Positions 24,357 through 32,454 of a stretch of DNA of 64,000 bases are shown here, one piece after another. The first letter of the stretch is position 1. Each line of letters starts with the position of its first letter. Location of the stretch: assembly GCF_000716675.1 (NCBI RefSeq), contig NZ_JNXT01000007.1, positions 62,001 to 126,000 on the forward strand, written 5' to 3'. Source of the DNA: Streptomyces alboflavus (GTDB lineage: Bacteria; Actinomycetota; Actinomycetes; Streptomycetales; Streptomycetaceae). The position numbers and the translations under genes are program-made. The notes beneath the pieces were generated by a model. It saw nothing but the letters and a program-made list of their open reading frames with translations, did not search any database and was not told the origin of the DNA.

Positions 24357-26134
24357 CGACCGTGGATCTCTTGGGTGCGCGTGAGCGCTGGGTGCGTACG
24401 GGCGGAGTGGAGCTGTGCGTCGCCGAGCTGGGGGACACAGGCCGGCCCACGGTGCTGCTCGTGCACGGCTATCCGGACTCCAAGGAGGTGTGGTCCGAGG
24501 TGGCCACACGCCTCGCGGACCGCTTCCACGTCGTGCTCTACGACGTGCGCGGGCACGGCAGGTCGACGGCGCCGAAGCCGCTGCGCGGCGGTTTCACGCT
24601 GGAGAAGCTCACCGACGACTTCCTCGCCGTCGCGGACGCGGTCAGCCCGGACAAGCCGGTGCACCTGGTGGGCCACGACTGGGGCTCGGTGCAGTCCTGG
24701 GAGTTCGTGACGGTCGAGCGCACACAGGGGCGGATCGCGTCCTTCAGCTCGATGTCGGGTCCTTCCCTGGACCACTTCGGGCACTGGATCAAGAAGCGCA
24801 TGACGCGGCCGACCCCGCGCCGCGCCGCCCAACTCGCAGGCCAGGGCGCCAAGTCCTGGTACGTGTACATGCTGCACACCCCCGTCCTGCCCGAGCTGGC
24901 CTGGCGCGGCCCGCTCGGCAAGCGCTGGCCGAAGATCCTCCAGCGCCTGGAGAAGGTCCCCGCCGACGGCTATCCCACGCTGTCGCTGCCGTCGGACGCC
25001 GCGCACGGCGCCTGGCTCTACCGCGACAACGTCCGGGCCCGGCTGCGCAGGCCCCGCGCGGACGCCTACGCCCACGCGCCGGTGCAGCTCATCGTCCCCT
25101 CCGGTGACATCTTCCTCTCCCAGAAGCTGTACGACGACCTGGAGTCGTGGGCCCCGCAGCTGACCCGGCGCACCCTCCCCGCGAAGCACTGGGTGCCACG
25201 CACCCGCCCGGACCAGCTCACCGCGTGGATCACGGAGTTCGTCACGGCCCATGAGGACGGCGGTCCCTCGGCCCTGGCGAGCGCGGCGGCCCCGGCGCCC
25301 GGCAAGCACGCCGACCGGTTCGCGGGCCAGCTCGTCCTGGTCACGGGCGCGGGCAGCGGCATCGGGCGGGCCACGGCGTTCGCGTTCGCCGAGGCGGGCG
25401 CGAAGGTGATCGCCGTCGACCGGGACGCGGAGGGCGCGGCGCGCACGGCGGAGCTGTCCCGGCTCGTGGGCGCCCCCGCGGCCTGGGCGGAGACGGTCGA
25501 CGTCAGCGACGAGCAGGCCATGGAGAAGCTGGCCGAGAAGGTCGCCACGGAGTACGGCGTCGTGGACGTCCTGGTGAACAACGCGGGCATCGGGCTGTCC
25601 GGATCCTTCCTCGACACCAGCTCCGAGGACTGGAAGAAGGTCCTCGACGTCAACCTGTGGGGCGTGATCCACGGCTGCCGTCTGTTCGGCAGGCAGATGG
25701 CCGAGCGCGGCCAGGGCGGGCACATCGTCAACACCGCGTCGGCGGCTGCCTATCAGCCCTCCAGGGCCCTGCCGGCGTACAGCACGTCGAAGGCCGCCGT
25801 CCTCATGCTCAGCGAGTGCCTGCGCGCGGAGCTGGCCGGGCAGGGCATCGGCGTCTCGGCGATCTGCCCGGGCTTCGTGAACACGAACATCACGTCGACC
25901 GCCCGCTTCGCCGGGGTCTCCGCCGACGAGGAGAAGCGCCGCCAGAAGAAGTCCGCCCGCCTCTACGGCCTGCGGAACTACCCCCCGGAGAAGGTCGCCG
26001 ACGCCGTCCTGCGTGCCGTCGTGCGCAATCAGGCCGTCGTCCCCGTCACCCCGGAGGCGCGCGGCGCCCACCTCATGTCCCGCTTCACGCCCAAGGCCCT
26101 GCGCGCGATAGCCCGATTGGAGCCACCGCTGTGA
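24353..26134 (+). CDS. EphD-like alpha/beta-hydrolase fused to short-chain dehydrogenase
   Basis: A 593-residue two-domain enzyme. Residues ~1-300 are an epoxide-hydrolase-type alpha/beta hydrolase with oxyanion motif HGYPDS, nucleophile Asp in GHDWGS, and a C-terminal His in PAKHWVP. Residues ~315-593 are a classical SDR with TGAGSGIG, NNAGIG and a Ser...Tyr-x3-Lys site (NTASAAAY, YSTSKAA). The same fusion is known as EphD in mycobacteria, where it is linked to mycolic-acid modification; Streptomyces makes no mycolates. The ATG overlaps the M24 stop and the next GTG overlaps its own stop, so the operon is translationally coupled. A lipid or epoxide detoxification role is inferred. Confidence 0.9.
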   Translation: MTTVDLLGARERWVRTGGVELCVAELGDTGRPTVLLVHGYPDSKEVWSEVATRLADRFHVVLYDVRGHGRSTAPKPLRGGFTLEKLTDDFLAVADAVSPDKPVHLVGHDWGSVQSWEFVTVERTQGRIASFSSMSGPSLDHFGHWIKKRMTRPTPRRAAQLAGQGAKSWYVYMLHTPVLPELAWRGPLGKRWPKILQRLEKVPADGYPTLSLPSDAAHGAWLYRDNVRARLRRPRADAYAHAPVQLIVPSGDIFLSQKLYDDLESWAPQLTRRTLPAKHWVPRTRPDQLTAWITEFVTAHEDGGPSALASAAAPAPGKHADRFAGQLVLVTGAGSGIGRATAFAFAEAGAKVIAVDRDAEGAARTAELSRLVGAPAAWAETVDVSDEQAMEKLAEKVATEYGVVDVLVNNAGIGLSGSFLDTSSEDWKKVLDVNLWGVIHGCRLFGRQMAERGQGGHIVNTASAAAYQPSRALPAYSTSKAAVLMLSECLRAELAGQGIGVSAICPGFVNTNITSTARFAGVSADEEKRRQKKSARLYGLRNYPPEKVADAVLRAVVRNQAVVPVTPEARGAHLMSRFTPKALRAIARLEPPL

Positions 26135-27132
26135 GCACGAAGAAGCCGGAGGACAACCGGCGAGCGCATCGGGAAGAGCACCGCGAACAGGCCCTGGAAG
26201 AGCACTACGCCATCGTGCCGCGCCGGGTCTCGTTCGACTGGGACGAGACCTCGCTGGACTGGATCCCGGACGAGCCCGTCGCCACGCATGTCATCAACGT
26301 CCTGCACCTGCTGCTCCCGGCGGGGGAGCGGTGGTTCGTGAAGGTCTTCAAGGAAGGCCTGCCGCTGGTCACCGACCCCGTGCTCCGCAAGGACGTCAAG
26401 GGCTTCATGGGGCAGGAGGCGACGCACAGCGTGCAGCACGCGCACGTGCTCGACCACCTGGCGGCGCAGCGCCTGGACACGGCCGACTTCACGAAGTACG
26501 TCGACTTCCTCTTCGAGCGGCTCCTCGGGGAGAGGACGCCGCTCGGGCCGCTGGTGTCGACGCAGGAGTGGCTGCGGTTCCGGCTCGCGGTGGTGGCCGC
26601 CATCGAGCAGTTCACGGCGGTGCTCGGGGACTGGGTGCTCGCCGCCGACGGGCTCGACCGGGCCGGGGCGGACGACGTCATGCTCGACCTGCTGCGCTGG
26701 CACGGCGCGGAGGAGGTGGAGCACCGCGCGGTCGCGTTCGACATGTACCAGCACTGCGGCGGCACGGGCGCGCCCCGGTACGCACGCCGGGTCGCGGCGA
26801 TGGCGGTCACGGCACCCGTGATGCTCTACCTGTGGATCTGGGGCAGCGCCTATCTGCTCCGCCACGATCCTCGCTTCGCGAGGGCGAGGGGAACGTCGGG
26901 GACAGCCGGCGCGGCGGGGCGGCCCCGGCTGACCCCCCGGGCGTACAACAGGGCGGTCGACAAGGGCCTGCTGCCCTCCATGCGGAAGCTCGGCGCGGCC
27001 GTGCCCCGCTACCTGCGGCGGTCGTACCATCCGTCGCAGGAGGGCTCGCTGCGCAAGGCCGTCGACTATCTGGCGCAGTCGCCCGCGGCGCGGACCGCGG
27101 CGGCGGTGGCGGGCCGCGCGGCCATCGCCTAG
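26131..27132 (+). CDS. PF10118-family putative metal-dependent hydrolase
   Basis: A 333-residue mainly helical protein. The family motifs QEATHSVQHAHVL and WHGAEEVEHRAVAFDMY supply His/Glu ligands expected for a di-iron-like site. The first 25 residues are charged (KKPEDNRRAHREEHREQ). A hydrophobic helix around residues 225-245 (VTAPVMLYLWIWGSAYLL) suggests membrane association. GTG at 26131 overlaps the EphD-like stop. PF10118 proteins are often found beside SDR and lipid-metabolism genes in mycobacteria and streptomycetes; a di-iron oxygenase-like activity is possible but unproven. Confidence 0.85.
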   Translation: MSTKKPEDNRRAHREEHREQALEEHYAIVPRRVSFDWDETSLDWIPDEPVATHVINVLHLLLPAGERWFVKVFKEGLPLVTDPVLRKDVKGFMGQEATHSVQHAHVLDHLAAQRLDTADFTKYVDFLFERLLGERTPLGPLVSTQEWLRFRLAVVAAIEQFTAVLGDWVLAADGLDRAGADDVMLDLLRWHGAEEVEHRAVAFDMYQHCGGTGAPRYARRVAAMAVTAPVMLYLWIWGSAYLLRHDPRFARARGTSGTAGAAGRPRLTPRAYNRAVDKGLLPSMRKLGAAVPRYLRRSYHPSQEGSLRKAVDYLAQSPAARTAAAVAGRAAIA

Positions 27133-27158
27133 TACGGAGCGTCGGGAGGGGCGGAAGC

Positions 27159-28232
27159 GTGGTGGAGGACGGGTCGGCCACGAGGTCGCGCACGGAGCGG
27201 TGGTCCGAAGAGGGCGCGGAGGCCGCGGGAGAGGGCACGGAAGCCGAGGGCGGGACAGAGGCGCCCCTGGTGTCGGCTCCCGCCCCGAGTGAGCCCCGCG
27301 TGGAGTACCGCATAGAGGACCTCGCCCACCACAGCGGGGCCACGGTCCGCACCATCCGCGCCTATCAGGACCGCGGCCTGCTGCCCCGGCCGGAGCGGCG
27401 CGGCCGGTCCAATGTGTACGGGGACGCGCATCTGGCCCGGCTGCGCCAGATCGCCGACCTGCTCGACCGGGGGTACACCCTCGCCTCCATCAAGGAGCTC
27501 CTGGAGGCCTGGGACGCGGGCCGCGGCCTCGGCGGGGTGCTCGGCCTGGTCGCGGAGGTCGACGGGCCCTGGACGGACGAGAAGGCCGACCGGATCACGC
27601 GGGCCGAGCTGATCGAGGCGTTCGGCGGTGTCCCGGACCCGGCGGCGGTGGCGGACGCGGTCGCGCTCGGCGTCCTTGAACCGCTGCCGGGGAACGACGA
27701 CGAGTTCCTGGTGCCGAGCCCGCAAGAGCTGGCGGTGGCCGCCGAGTTGCACGCGGCCGGGGTGCCGCTGTCAGCGATCTCCAGCCATCTGCGGGAGTTG
27801 AGGGGGCAGGTCGAGCACATCGCGGCCCGTTTCCTGGAGTTCACCAACGAGTACGTCTTCGCGCGCTATCTCGGCGATCATCAGCCGACCGAGGCCGACG
27901 CGGCCGAGGCCGCCTCGCTGATCCGCCGCCTCCGCCCGCTGGCGCAGAAGTCGGTCGACGCCGAACTGGCGCGCGCGATGCGCATGTTGGCCACCCGGAA
28001 CCTGCGCCGCCACCTCGTCGCCGAGGAGCCCCTCCGAGCGGGCGACGAGCCCGCGTACGTGGGCCTGCCCGGCGACACAATGCGCGCTGTTCAGGAGCTG
28101 GTTGGGCGCGAGCACGCGGCGGAGTTCATCGCGGCGGCGGCCGAACGGGAAGTCCACAGCCGCACATTGGACAGACTTTCCTCAATTGACCGCAAACAGG
28201 CCCAAGTTACCCAAAAGCCGCCATCTGCCTGA
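27159..28232 (+). CDS. MerR-family transcriptional regulator
   Basis: A 357-residue regulator. An acidic, disordered N-terminus of ~45 residues precedes a MerR winged helix: VEYRIEDLAHHSGATVRTIRAYQDRGLLPRP begins near residue 47 and is followed by NVYGDAHLARLRQIADLLDRGYTLASIKELL. The long C-terminal part (helical, no metal-binding cysteines) is typical of actinobacterial MerR proteins that pair with lipid-type operons. Start GTG 27159 or 27162, with GGGAGG upstream. It is 26 bases after the PF10118 gene and likely autoregulates the M24-EphD-PF10118-MerR operon. Effector unknown. Confidence 0.88.
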   Translation: MVEDGSATRSRTERWSEEGAEAAGEGTEAEGGTEAPLVSAPAPSEPRVEYRIEDLAHHSGATVRTIRAYQDRGLLPRPERRGRSNVYGDAHLARLRQIADLLDRGYTLASIKELLEAWDAGRGLGGVLGLVAEVDGPWTDEKADRITRAELIEAFGGVPDPAAVADAVALGVLEPLPGNDDEFLVPSPQELAVAAELHAAGVPLSAISSHLRELRGQVEHIAARFLEFTNEYVFARYLGDHQPTEADAAEAASLIRRLRPLAQKSVDAELARAMRMLATRNLRRHLVAEEPLRAGDEPAYVGLPGDTMRAVQELVGREHAAEFIAAAAEREVHSRTLDRLSSIDRKQAQVTQKPPSA

Positions 28233-28235
28233 GAG

Positions 28236-28303
28236 TTGTCCACAGAATCGTCAACGAGCCTGTGGATAACCGGACTTGGTTGTGGATCAAACCTGTGGGT
28301 GAA
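28236..28303. promoter_or_regulatory. Second cluster of DnaA-box-like nonamers
   Basis: In the 233-base gap after the MerR gene, TTGTCCACA (28236-28244) and TGTGGATAA (28261-28269, reverse) are perfect DnaA-box matches. TGTGGATCA (28281-28289, reverse) differs by one base and TGTGGGTGA (28295-28303, reverse) by two. All four fall in 68 bases in an AT-richer patch. With the 16.2-16.5 kb cluster this makes two non-origin DnaA-box groups 12 kb apart. Confidence 0.65.
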
Positions 28304-28465
28304 AATTCGTCGATGAAAAGTCGGTGGCGAGAAATCGAGTGCGCGGAGAACGGGCGAGCACGCCGAGAAACGCGACCGTGCCGCTCGCCGCGCCGCCGAC
28401 CGCGCCGCCGAACCAATGCGCGGAGCGGGCGCGTCCCCGCCGCCGACCAGGCATGATCGGAAGAC

Positions 28466-28912
28466 ATGGAGCACCTGCACAGCACCGAGGCCGCCGTCGG
28501 CGCGCTGCGCGCGATAGCGCGTGAGCACGAGCGGGAGATCGAGGTCACGCACGACATAGGCGCCGACCGGACCTCCCGGCGTACCGCCGCGGGCTTCGAG
28601 GTGGCGACGGACCCGGACGGCTCGCTGCCGCACGAGGCGTTCGTGGAGTTCGGCGGCTCCCCGCGGCTCTCCGTGCGCCTCTACCCCGACGACGACGCGC
28701 TGATCGAGGTCGAGGGCGTCGAGTGCCACGACATCCCGCGCGACTCGGTGCCCGCGTTCGTACGGTCCGTCCTGGGCGGCCTCGCGTACGTCAGGGGGCG
28801 CCGCTTCCCGCCCGGCTACTGGCTGGTCGTACCGCTGCCCGGCGACGAGACGTACAAGGAACTGATCCCCATGATCTCGCTCACGCCCTGGCTGAACGCC
28901 CGGGTCCGCTGA
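28466..28912 (+). CDS. Conserved actinobacterial hypothetical protein
   Basis: A 148-residue soluble protein without a domain I recognise. It has mixed alpha/beta character: an N-terminal helix, an Asp/Glu-rich middle (YPDDDALIEVEGVECHDIP) and a C-terminal segment ending in LIPMISLTPWLNARVR. There is one Cys and no signal peptide or membrane segment. The ATG follows GGAAG and a CATGAT hexamer 8 bases upstream that could be a -10 element. It is on the same strand as the LLM oxidoreductase at 29049, 136 bases downstream, but co-transcription is unclear. Confidence 0.75.
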   Translation: MEHLHSTEAAVGALRAIAREHEREIEVTHDIGADRTSRRTAAGFEVATDPDGSLPHEAFVEFGGSPRLSVRLYPDDDALIEVEGVECHDIPRDSVPAFVRSVLGGLAYVRGRRFPPGYWLVVPLPGDETYKELIPMISLTPWLNARVR

Positions 28913-29048
28913 GCGCTCGCCCGCCGCGCGAAAGCCCCGGCAGGAGCGGTGTCACGGCCCCCGACGGGCCCGCCCGGGCGAAGCGGACCGCGCGGGCACC
29001 CGGCCACAGGGAGAAGGCGATCCTCCGGACGGTCGTACGCTCGAAGAC

Positions 29049-29951
29049 ATGAGTCTGCGCCTGAGCACCGTCATCCTGCCCGTCCGCCGCTGGCACGAGG
29101 GGGGCAAGGAGCGCTGGCAGCGCGCGGAGGACCTCGGTTTCCACACCGCGTACACCTATGACCACCTCTCCTGGCGGACGTTCCGCGACGGGCCCTGGTT
29201 CGGCGCGCTGCCGACCCTGACGGCCGCCGCGGAGGCGACCGGGCGGATCCGCCTGGGCACGCTCGTGACCTCGCCGAACTTCCGGCACCCGGTGACGCTC
29301 GCCAAGGAGCTGATCACCCTCGACGACGTGTCGAACGGCCGGATCACGCTCGGCATCGGCGCGGGCGGCAACGGCTTCGACGCCGCCACGCTCCGCCGCG
29401 CCGACGAGGAGCCCTGGACGCCCCGGGAACGCGCGGACCACTTCGGTGAGTTCCTGCCGCTGCTCGACCGGCTGCTCACCGAGGACTCGGTGACGTACGA
29501 GGGCGAGCGGTACGCGGCGTACGAGGCGCGGAACATCCCGGGCTGTGTGCAGCGCCCCCGGCTGCCGTTCGCCGTGGCCGCCACCGGACCCCGCGGCCTG
29601 CGGCTCGCCGCGCGGCACGGGCAGGCGTGGGTGACGACCGGCGACCCGAAGATCTCCGCGACGGGCACCCCCGAGCAGTCCCTCGAAGCCATCCGCGGCC
29701 AGTTCGACAAGCTCGGCAAGGCCTGCGCGGACGTCGGCCGCGACGTCGAGGAGCTGGACAAGGTGCTGCTCACCGGCTTCACGCCGGACCGCCCGCTGGA
29801 CTCCTTCGACGCCTTCGTCGACTTCGCGGGCAAGCACGCCGCGCTCGGCTTCGACGAGATCGTCCTGCACTGGCCGCTGCCCGGCACGGACTTCGGCGCG
29901 GACGAGAAGGTCTTCGAGCGCATCGCGACCGAGGCGCTCGCGCAGCTCTGA
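29049..29951 (+). CDS. LLM-class (luciferase-like) F420-dependent oxidoreductase
   Basis: A 300-residue TIM-barrel protein of the bacterial luciferase-like superfamily. Visible features are the N-terminal strand LSTVILPVRRW, AYTYDHLSWRTF, the RIRLGTLVTSPNFRHPVTLAKE segment that lines the cofactor site, ITLGIGAGGNGFDA, and RLPFAVAATGPRGLRLAARHGQAWVT. The general group uses F420 or FMN; F420 is likely in Streptomyces but cannot be proven from sequence. It stands alone, followed by a 12-bp tandem repeat and a HAD gene. Substrate unknown. Confidence 0.88.
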   Translation: MSLRLSTVILPVRRWHEGGKERWQRAEDLGFHTAYTYDHLSWRTFRDGPWFGALPTLTAAAEATGRIRLGTLVTSPNFRHPVTLAKELITLDDVSNGRITLGIGAGGNGFDAATLRRADEEPWTPRERADHFGEFLPLLDRLLTEDSVTYEGERYAAYEARNIPGCVQRPRLPFAVAATGPRGLRLAARHGQAWVTTGDPKISATGTPEQSLEAIRGQFDKLGKACADVGRDVEELDKVLLTGFTPDRPLDSFDAFVDFAGKHAALGFDEIVLHWPLPGTDFGADEKVFERIATEALAQL

Positions 29952-29969
29952 CGCGCGCAGTCGGCCGGA

Positions 29970-30041
29970 TTCGGCGGAGGGCTCGGCGAAGGGTTCGGCG
30001 GAGGGCTCGGCGGAGGGCTCGGTGGAGGATTCGGCGGAGGG
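29970..30041. repeat. Six-copy 12 bp tandem repeat
   Basis: Six units of (T/C)TCGGCGGAGGG stand at 29970, 29982, 29994, 30006, 30018 and 30030, with single changes in units 2 and 5. It fills the start of the 264-base gap between the LLM and HAD genes. A 12-bp period would keep a reading frame, but no gene in this gap is supported on either strand. It is most simply a non-coding slippage array near the 3' end of the LLM transcript. Confidence 0.9.
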
Positions 30042-30215
30042 TTCGGCACCGGCTCCGTCGGCTCTGACGCGAGGCTCGCCCGATTCCGCCGTGCGCCGCC
30101 GACGCCTCCGGCCGCCGGTGGGCCGGAGGTGCGGCAGGGGCGCACGGGTGTGAGACGTACTCAGATGTGCGCCCCGCCACACACCCGTGCGCGCATATGC
30201 GGGACAATCGCGTAC

Positions 30216-31136
30216 GTGACCCCAACCACCCCGCGGCCCCACGTGCCGGCCCCCGCCGTTCCGCCCCGGCTGATCGCCACGGACCTGGACGGCACGCTGC
30301 TGCGCGACGACAAGTCCGTCTCGGAGCGCACCGTCGCCGCGCTCGCCGCCGCCGAGGCCGCCGGGATCGAGGTCTTCTTCGTGACCGGGCGCCCGGCCCG
30401 CTGGATGGACGTCGTCAGCGACCACATGCACGGCCACGGCCTGGCCATCTGCGGGAACGGCGCCGCGGTGGTCGACCTGCACGGCGGCCCCGGCAGCCAC
30501 CGCTTCGTGATGGTGCGGGAGCTCGACCCGGCCGTCGCCCTGGACGTGATCGGCATCCTGCGCGCGGCGGCGCCCGGCACGTCCTTCGCGATCGAGCGGA
30601 CCGGCGGGGTGCACCACGAACCGTCCTACCCGCCGCTGCACCTGGACCCCGCGGTCAGCGTCGCGCCCGCCGAGAAGCTCCTCAGGGACGGGTCCGACAG
30701 CGCCGACCAGCCCGTCCTCAAGGTCCTCGCCCACCACCCCGACCTCTCGCCGGACGCGTTCCTGACCCTGGCCCGGGTGGCCGTGGGCAACCGCGTGGAG
30801 ATCACCCGGTCCAGCCCCACCGCGCTCCTGGAGATCAGCGGCCCCGGCGTCTCCAAGGCCAGCACCCTCGCCCTGTGCTGCGCGGAGCGCGGTATCAGCC
30901 ACGAGGAAGTCGTCGCCTTCGGAGACATGCCGAACGACATCGAGATGCTCACCTGGGCCGGTGTCTCGTACGCCATGGGCAACGCCCACGCGGACGTGAT
31001 CGCGGCGGCCTCGGGCCGCACGGTCGCCAACAACGAGGACGGCGTGGCCGTGGTCATCGAGCGAATACTGGCCGCCCGCTCCGGCGAGAACACCCGCCAG
31101 AGCCCCACCCCCAGCCCCGGCGACAGCACCCGCTAG
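30216..31136 (+). CDS. Cof-type HAD-superfamily phosphatase
   Basis: A 306-residue paralogue of the HAD protein at 18040. DLDGTLLRDDKSV (motif I), FFVTGRPARW (II), SKASTLALC (III lysine) and [11 protein letters not shown] (IV) are intact. The N- and C-terminal Pro/Ser-rich tails are longer. The GTG at 30216 follows GACAAT (30202-30207) at leaderless distance, and there is no ribosome-binding site. Its stop TAG shares the palindrome CTAG with the stop of the convergent M23 gene, so the two genes overlap by 4 bases. Substrate unknown. Confidence 0.88.
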   Translation: MTPTTPRPHVPAPAVPPRLIATDLDGTLLRDDKSVSERTVAALAAAEAAGIEVFFVTGRPARWMDVVSDHMHGHGLAICGNGAAVVDLHGGPGSHRFVMVRELDPAVALDVIGILRAAAPGTSFAIERTGGVHHEPSYPPLHLDPAVSVAPAEKLLRDGSDSADQPVLKVLAHHPDLSPDAFLTLARVAVGNRVEITRSSPTALLEISGPGVSKASTLALCCAERGISHEEVVAFGDMPNDIEMLTWAGVSYAMGNAHADVIAAASGRTVANNEDGVAVVIERILAARSGENTRQSPTPSPGDSTR

Positions 31137-32257
31137 AGCCCCACCCCGCGCTCCGCGAGCCACCCCACCGGATCCACCCCCGAGCCCAGGTCCGGCGTCA
31201 CCCGGGTCTCGAAGTGCAGATGCGGGCCGGTCGAGTTGCCGGTGGTGCCCGCCTGGCCGACCCACTGGCCGGTGCGCACCCGCTCCCCCTGGTCGACGGC
31301 GACGGACGCCAAGTGCGCGTACTGCGTGTACGAGCCGTCCTCGTGCCGCACCACGACCTCCACGCCGAAGCCGCCGCCGCACGCCACCCGCACCACCCGC
31401 CCGGCGCCCACCGACCGCACCGGGGCGCCGATGGCGACGGCGAAGTCCTGCCCGGTGTGCCGTGCCGCCCAGCGCGCGCCCGCGCTGTCGAAGCCCGCGG
31501 ACAGCTCGTACGACTCCACGGGCGTCACCCACGCGCGCGTAGACGACGATTCCGGCTGCGCGAGCCGGACGGCGCCCCGGCACCGGCCCGCCGCGGCCGA
31601 CGCGTCGGCCTCCTCCTGGAGGGTCCACCGCGCCGACTCCAGCTTCGCCTCGATGTCCCGCTTCAGCCGGGCGAGGCGCGCCTCACGGCGGTCGAGCACG
31701 TCCCGGGCGCGGGTGGCGGACCGCCGGGCCGTGGCGAGCCTGGCCGCGGCCCGCTGGGTCCGGGCGACGGTGTTGGTGACGGCGAGGTCCGCCTGCCCGA
31801 CGACGCGCCTGCCGCGCAGCAGTTCGTCGGGGTTGTCCGCGAGCAGGAGGCGCGCGGTGAGCGGCAGGCCGCCGCCGGTGCGGTACTGGGCGGTGGCCAT
31901 CCGGCCCAGGTCCTCGTGCAGCACGGAGACTTCGTACCGCTCCTTGGCGAGCAGCCGCTCCAGGTGCTTGACGCGGGCGCGCTGCACTGCGGCCGCCCGG
32001 CGCCCGGCCTCGTAGCGCGCGGTGGCCGACTGGGCCTCTACGTAGAGGCGTGCCACCTCCATGCTGGCGCTCGGCCCGCCGTGCCCTCCACTGCCGGCGC
32101 TCCCGGCGCTCCCGGCGCTCCCGGTGTTCTCGGCGCTCCCGCCGCTTCCGTCGGGTCCGTCGGCGGCCGCCGCTCCGGGCACGCCGAGAGCGACGAGCGC
32201 GCAGAGCAGGACCGGCAGAACCGGTGCGACGAGGGGGCGGCAGGGCAGCGGACGCAT
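31133..32257 (-). CDS. Secreted M23-family peptidoglycan endopeptidase with coiled coil
   Basis: A 374-residue exported protein. A signal peptide (PVLPVLLCALVALGVPGAAAA) and a Gly/Ser linker with GSAGSAGSAG precede a long coiled coil (about residues 60-215, typical of NlpD/EnvC/RipA-type regulators). The LytM/M23 domain has HTGQDF and the zinc motif HLHFE near the C-terminus, with the glycine-rich AGTTGNSTG before it. All M23 metal ligands appear present, so it should cut peptidoglycan cross-bridges outside the membrane. The ATG at 32257 is the last before the signal peptide. It converges on the HAD gene, and the DevS-like kinase lies upstream on the same strand. Confidence 0.92.
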   Translation of the reverse strand: MRPLPCRPLVAPVLPVLLCALVALGVPGAAAADGPDGSGGSAENTGSAGSAGSAGSGGHGGPSASMEVARLYVEAQSATARYEAGRRAAAVQRARVKHLERLLAKERYEVSVLHEDLGRMATAQYRTGGGLPLTARLLLADNPDELLRGRRVVGQADLAVTNTVARTQRAAARLATARRSATRARDVLDRREARLARLKRDIEAKLESARWTLQEEADASAAAGRCRGAVRLAQPESSSTRAWVTPVESYELSAGFDSAGARWAARHTGQDFAVAIGAPVRSVGAGRVVRVACGGGFGVEVVVRHEDGSYTQYAHLASVAVDQGERVRTGQWVGQAGTTGNSTGPHLHFETRVTPDLGSGVDPVGWLAERGVGL

Positions 32258-32454
32258 GTCCCGGATCGTTGCCCGCACGGGCGCGCGGCGCCTGGGGAAC
32301 TCCTGCGCGCGGGGGACCCGGTGACCCGTACGGGGCACGCGGTACCGCCGAACAGGGGCGCATCGCACGCCACGCGCGCCGGGCATCCGCGCGGGCCGTC
32401 GGCGGTCACCCCCGGAGCACCCTCCGGAAGCTCCCTCGGGAACACGCCCCCACG

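Noticed and set aside
29970..30041. The 12 bp array as a CRISPR-like repeat
   Set aside because: Units are contiguous with no spacers and no cas genes are present.
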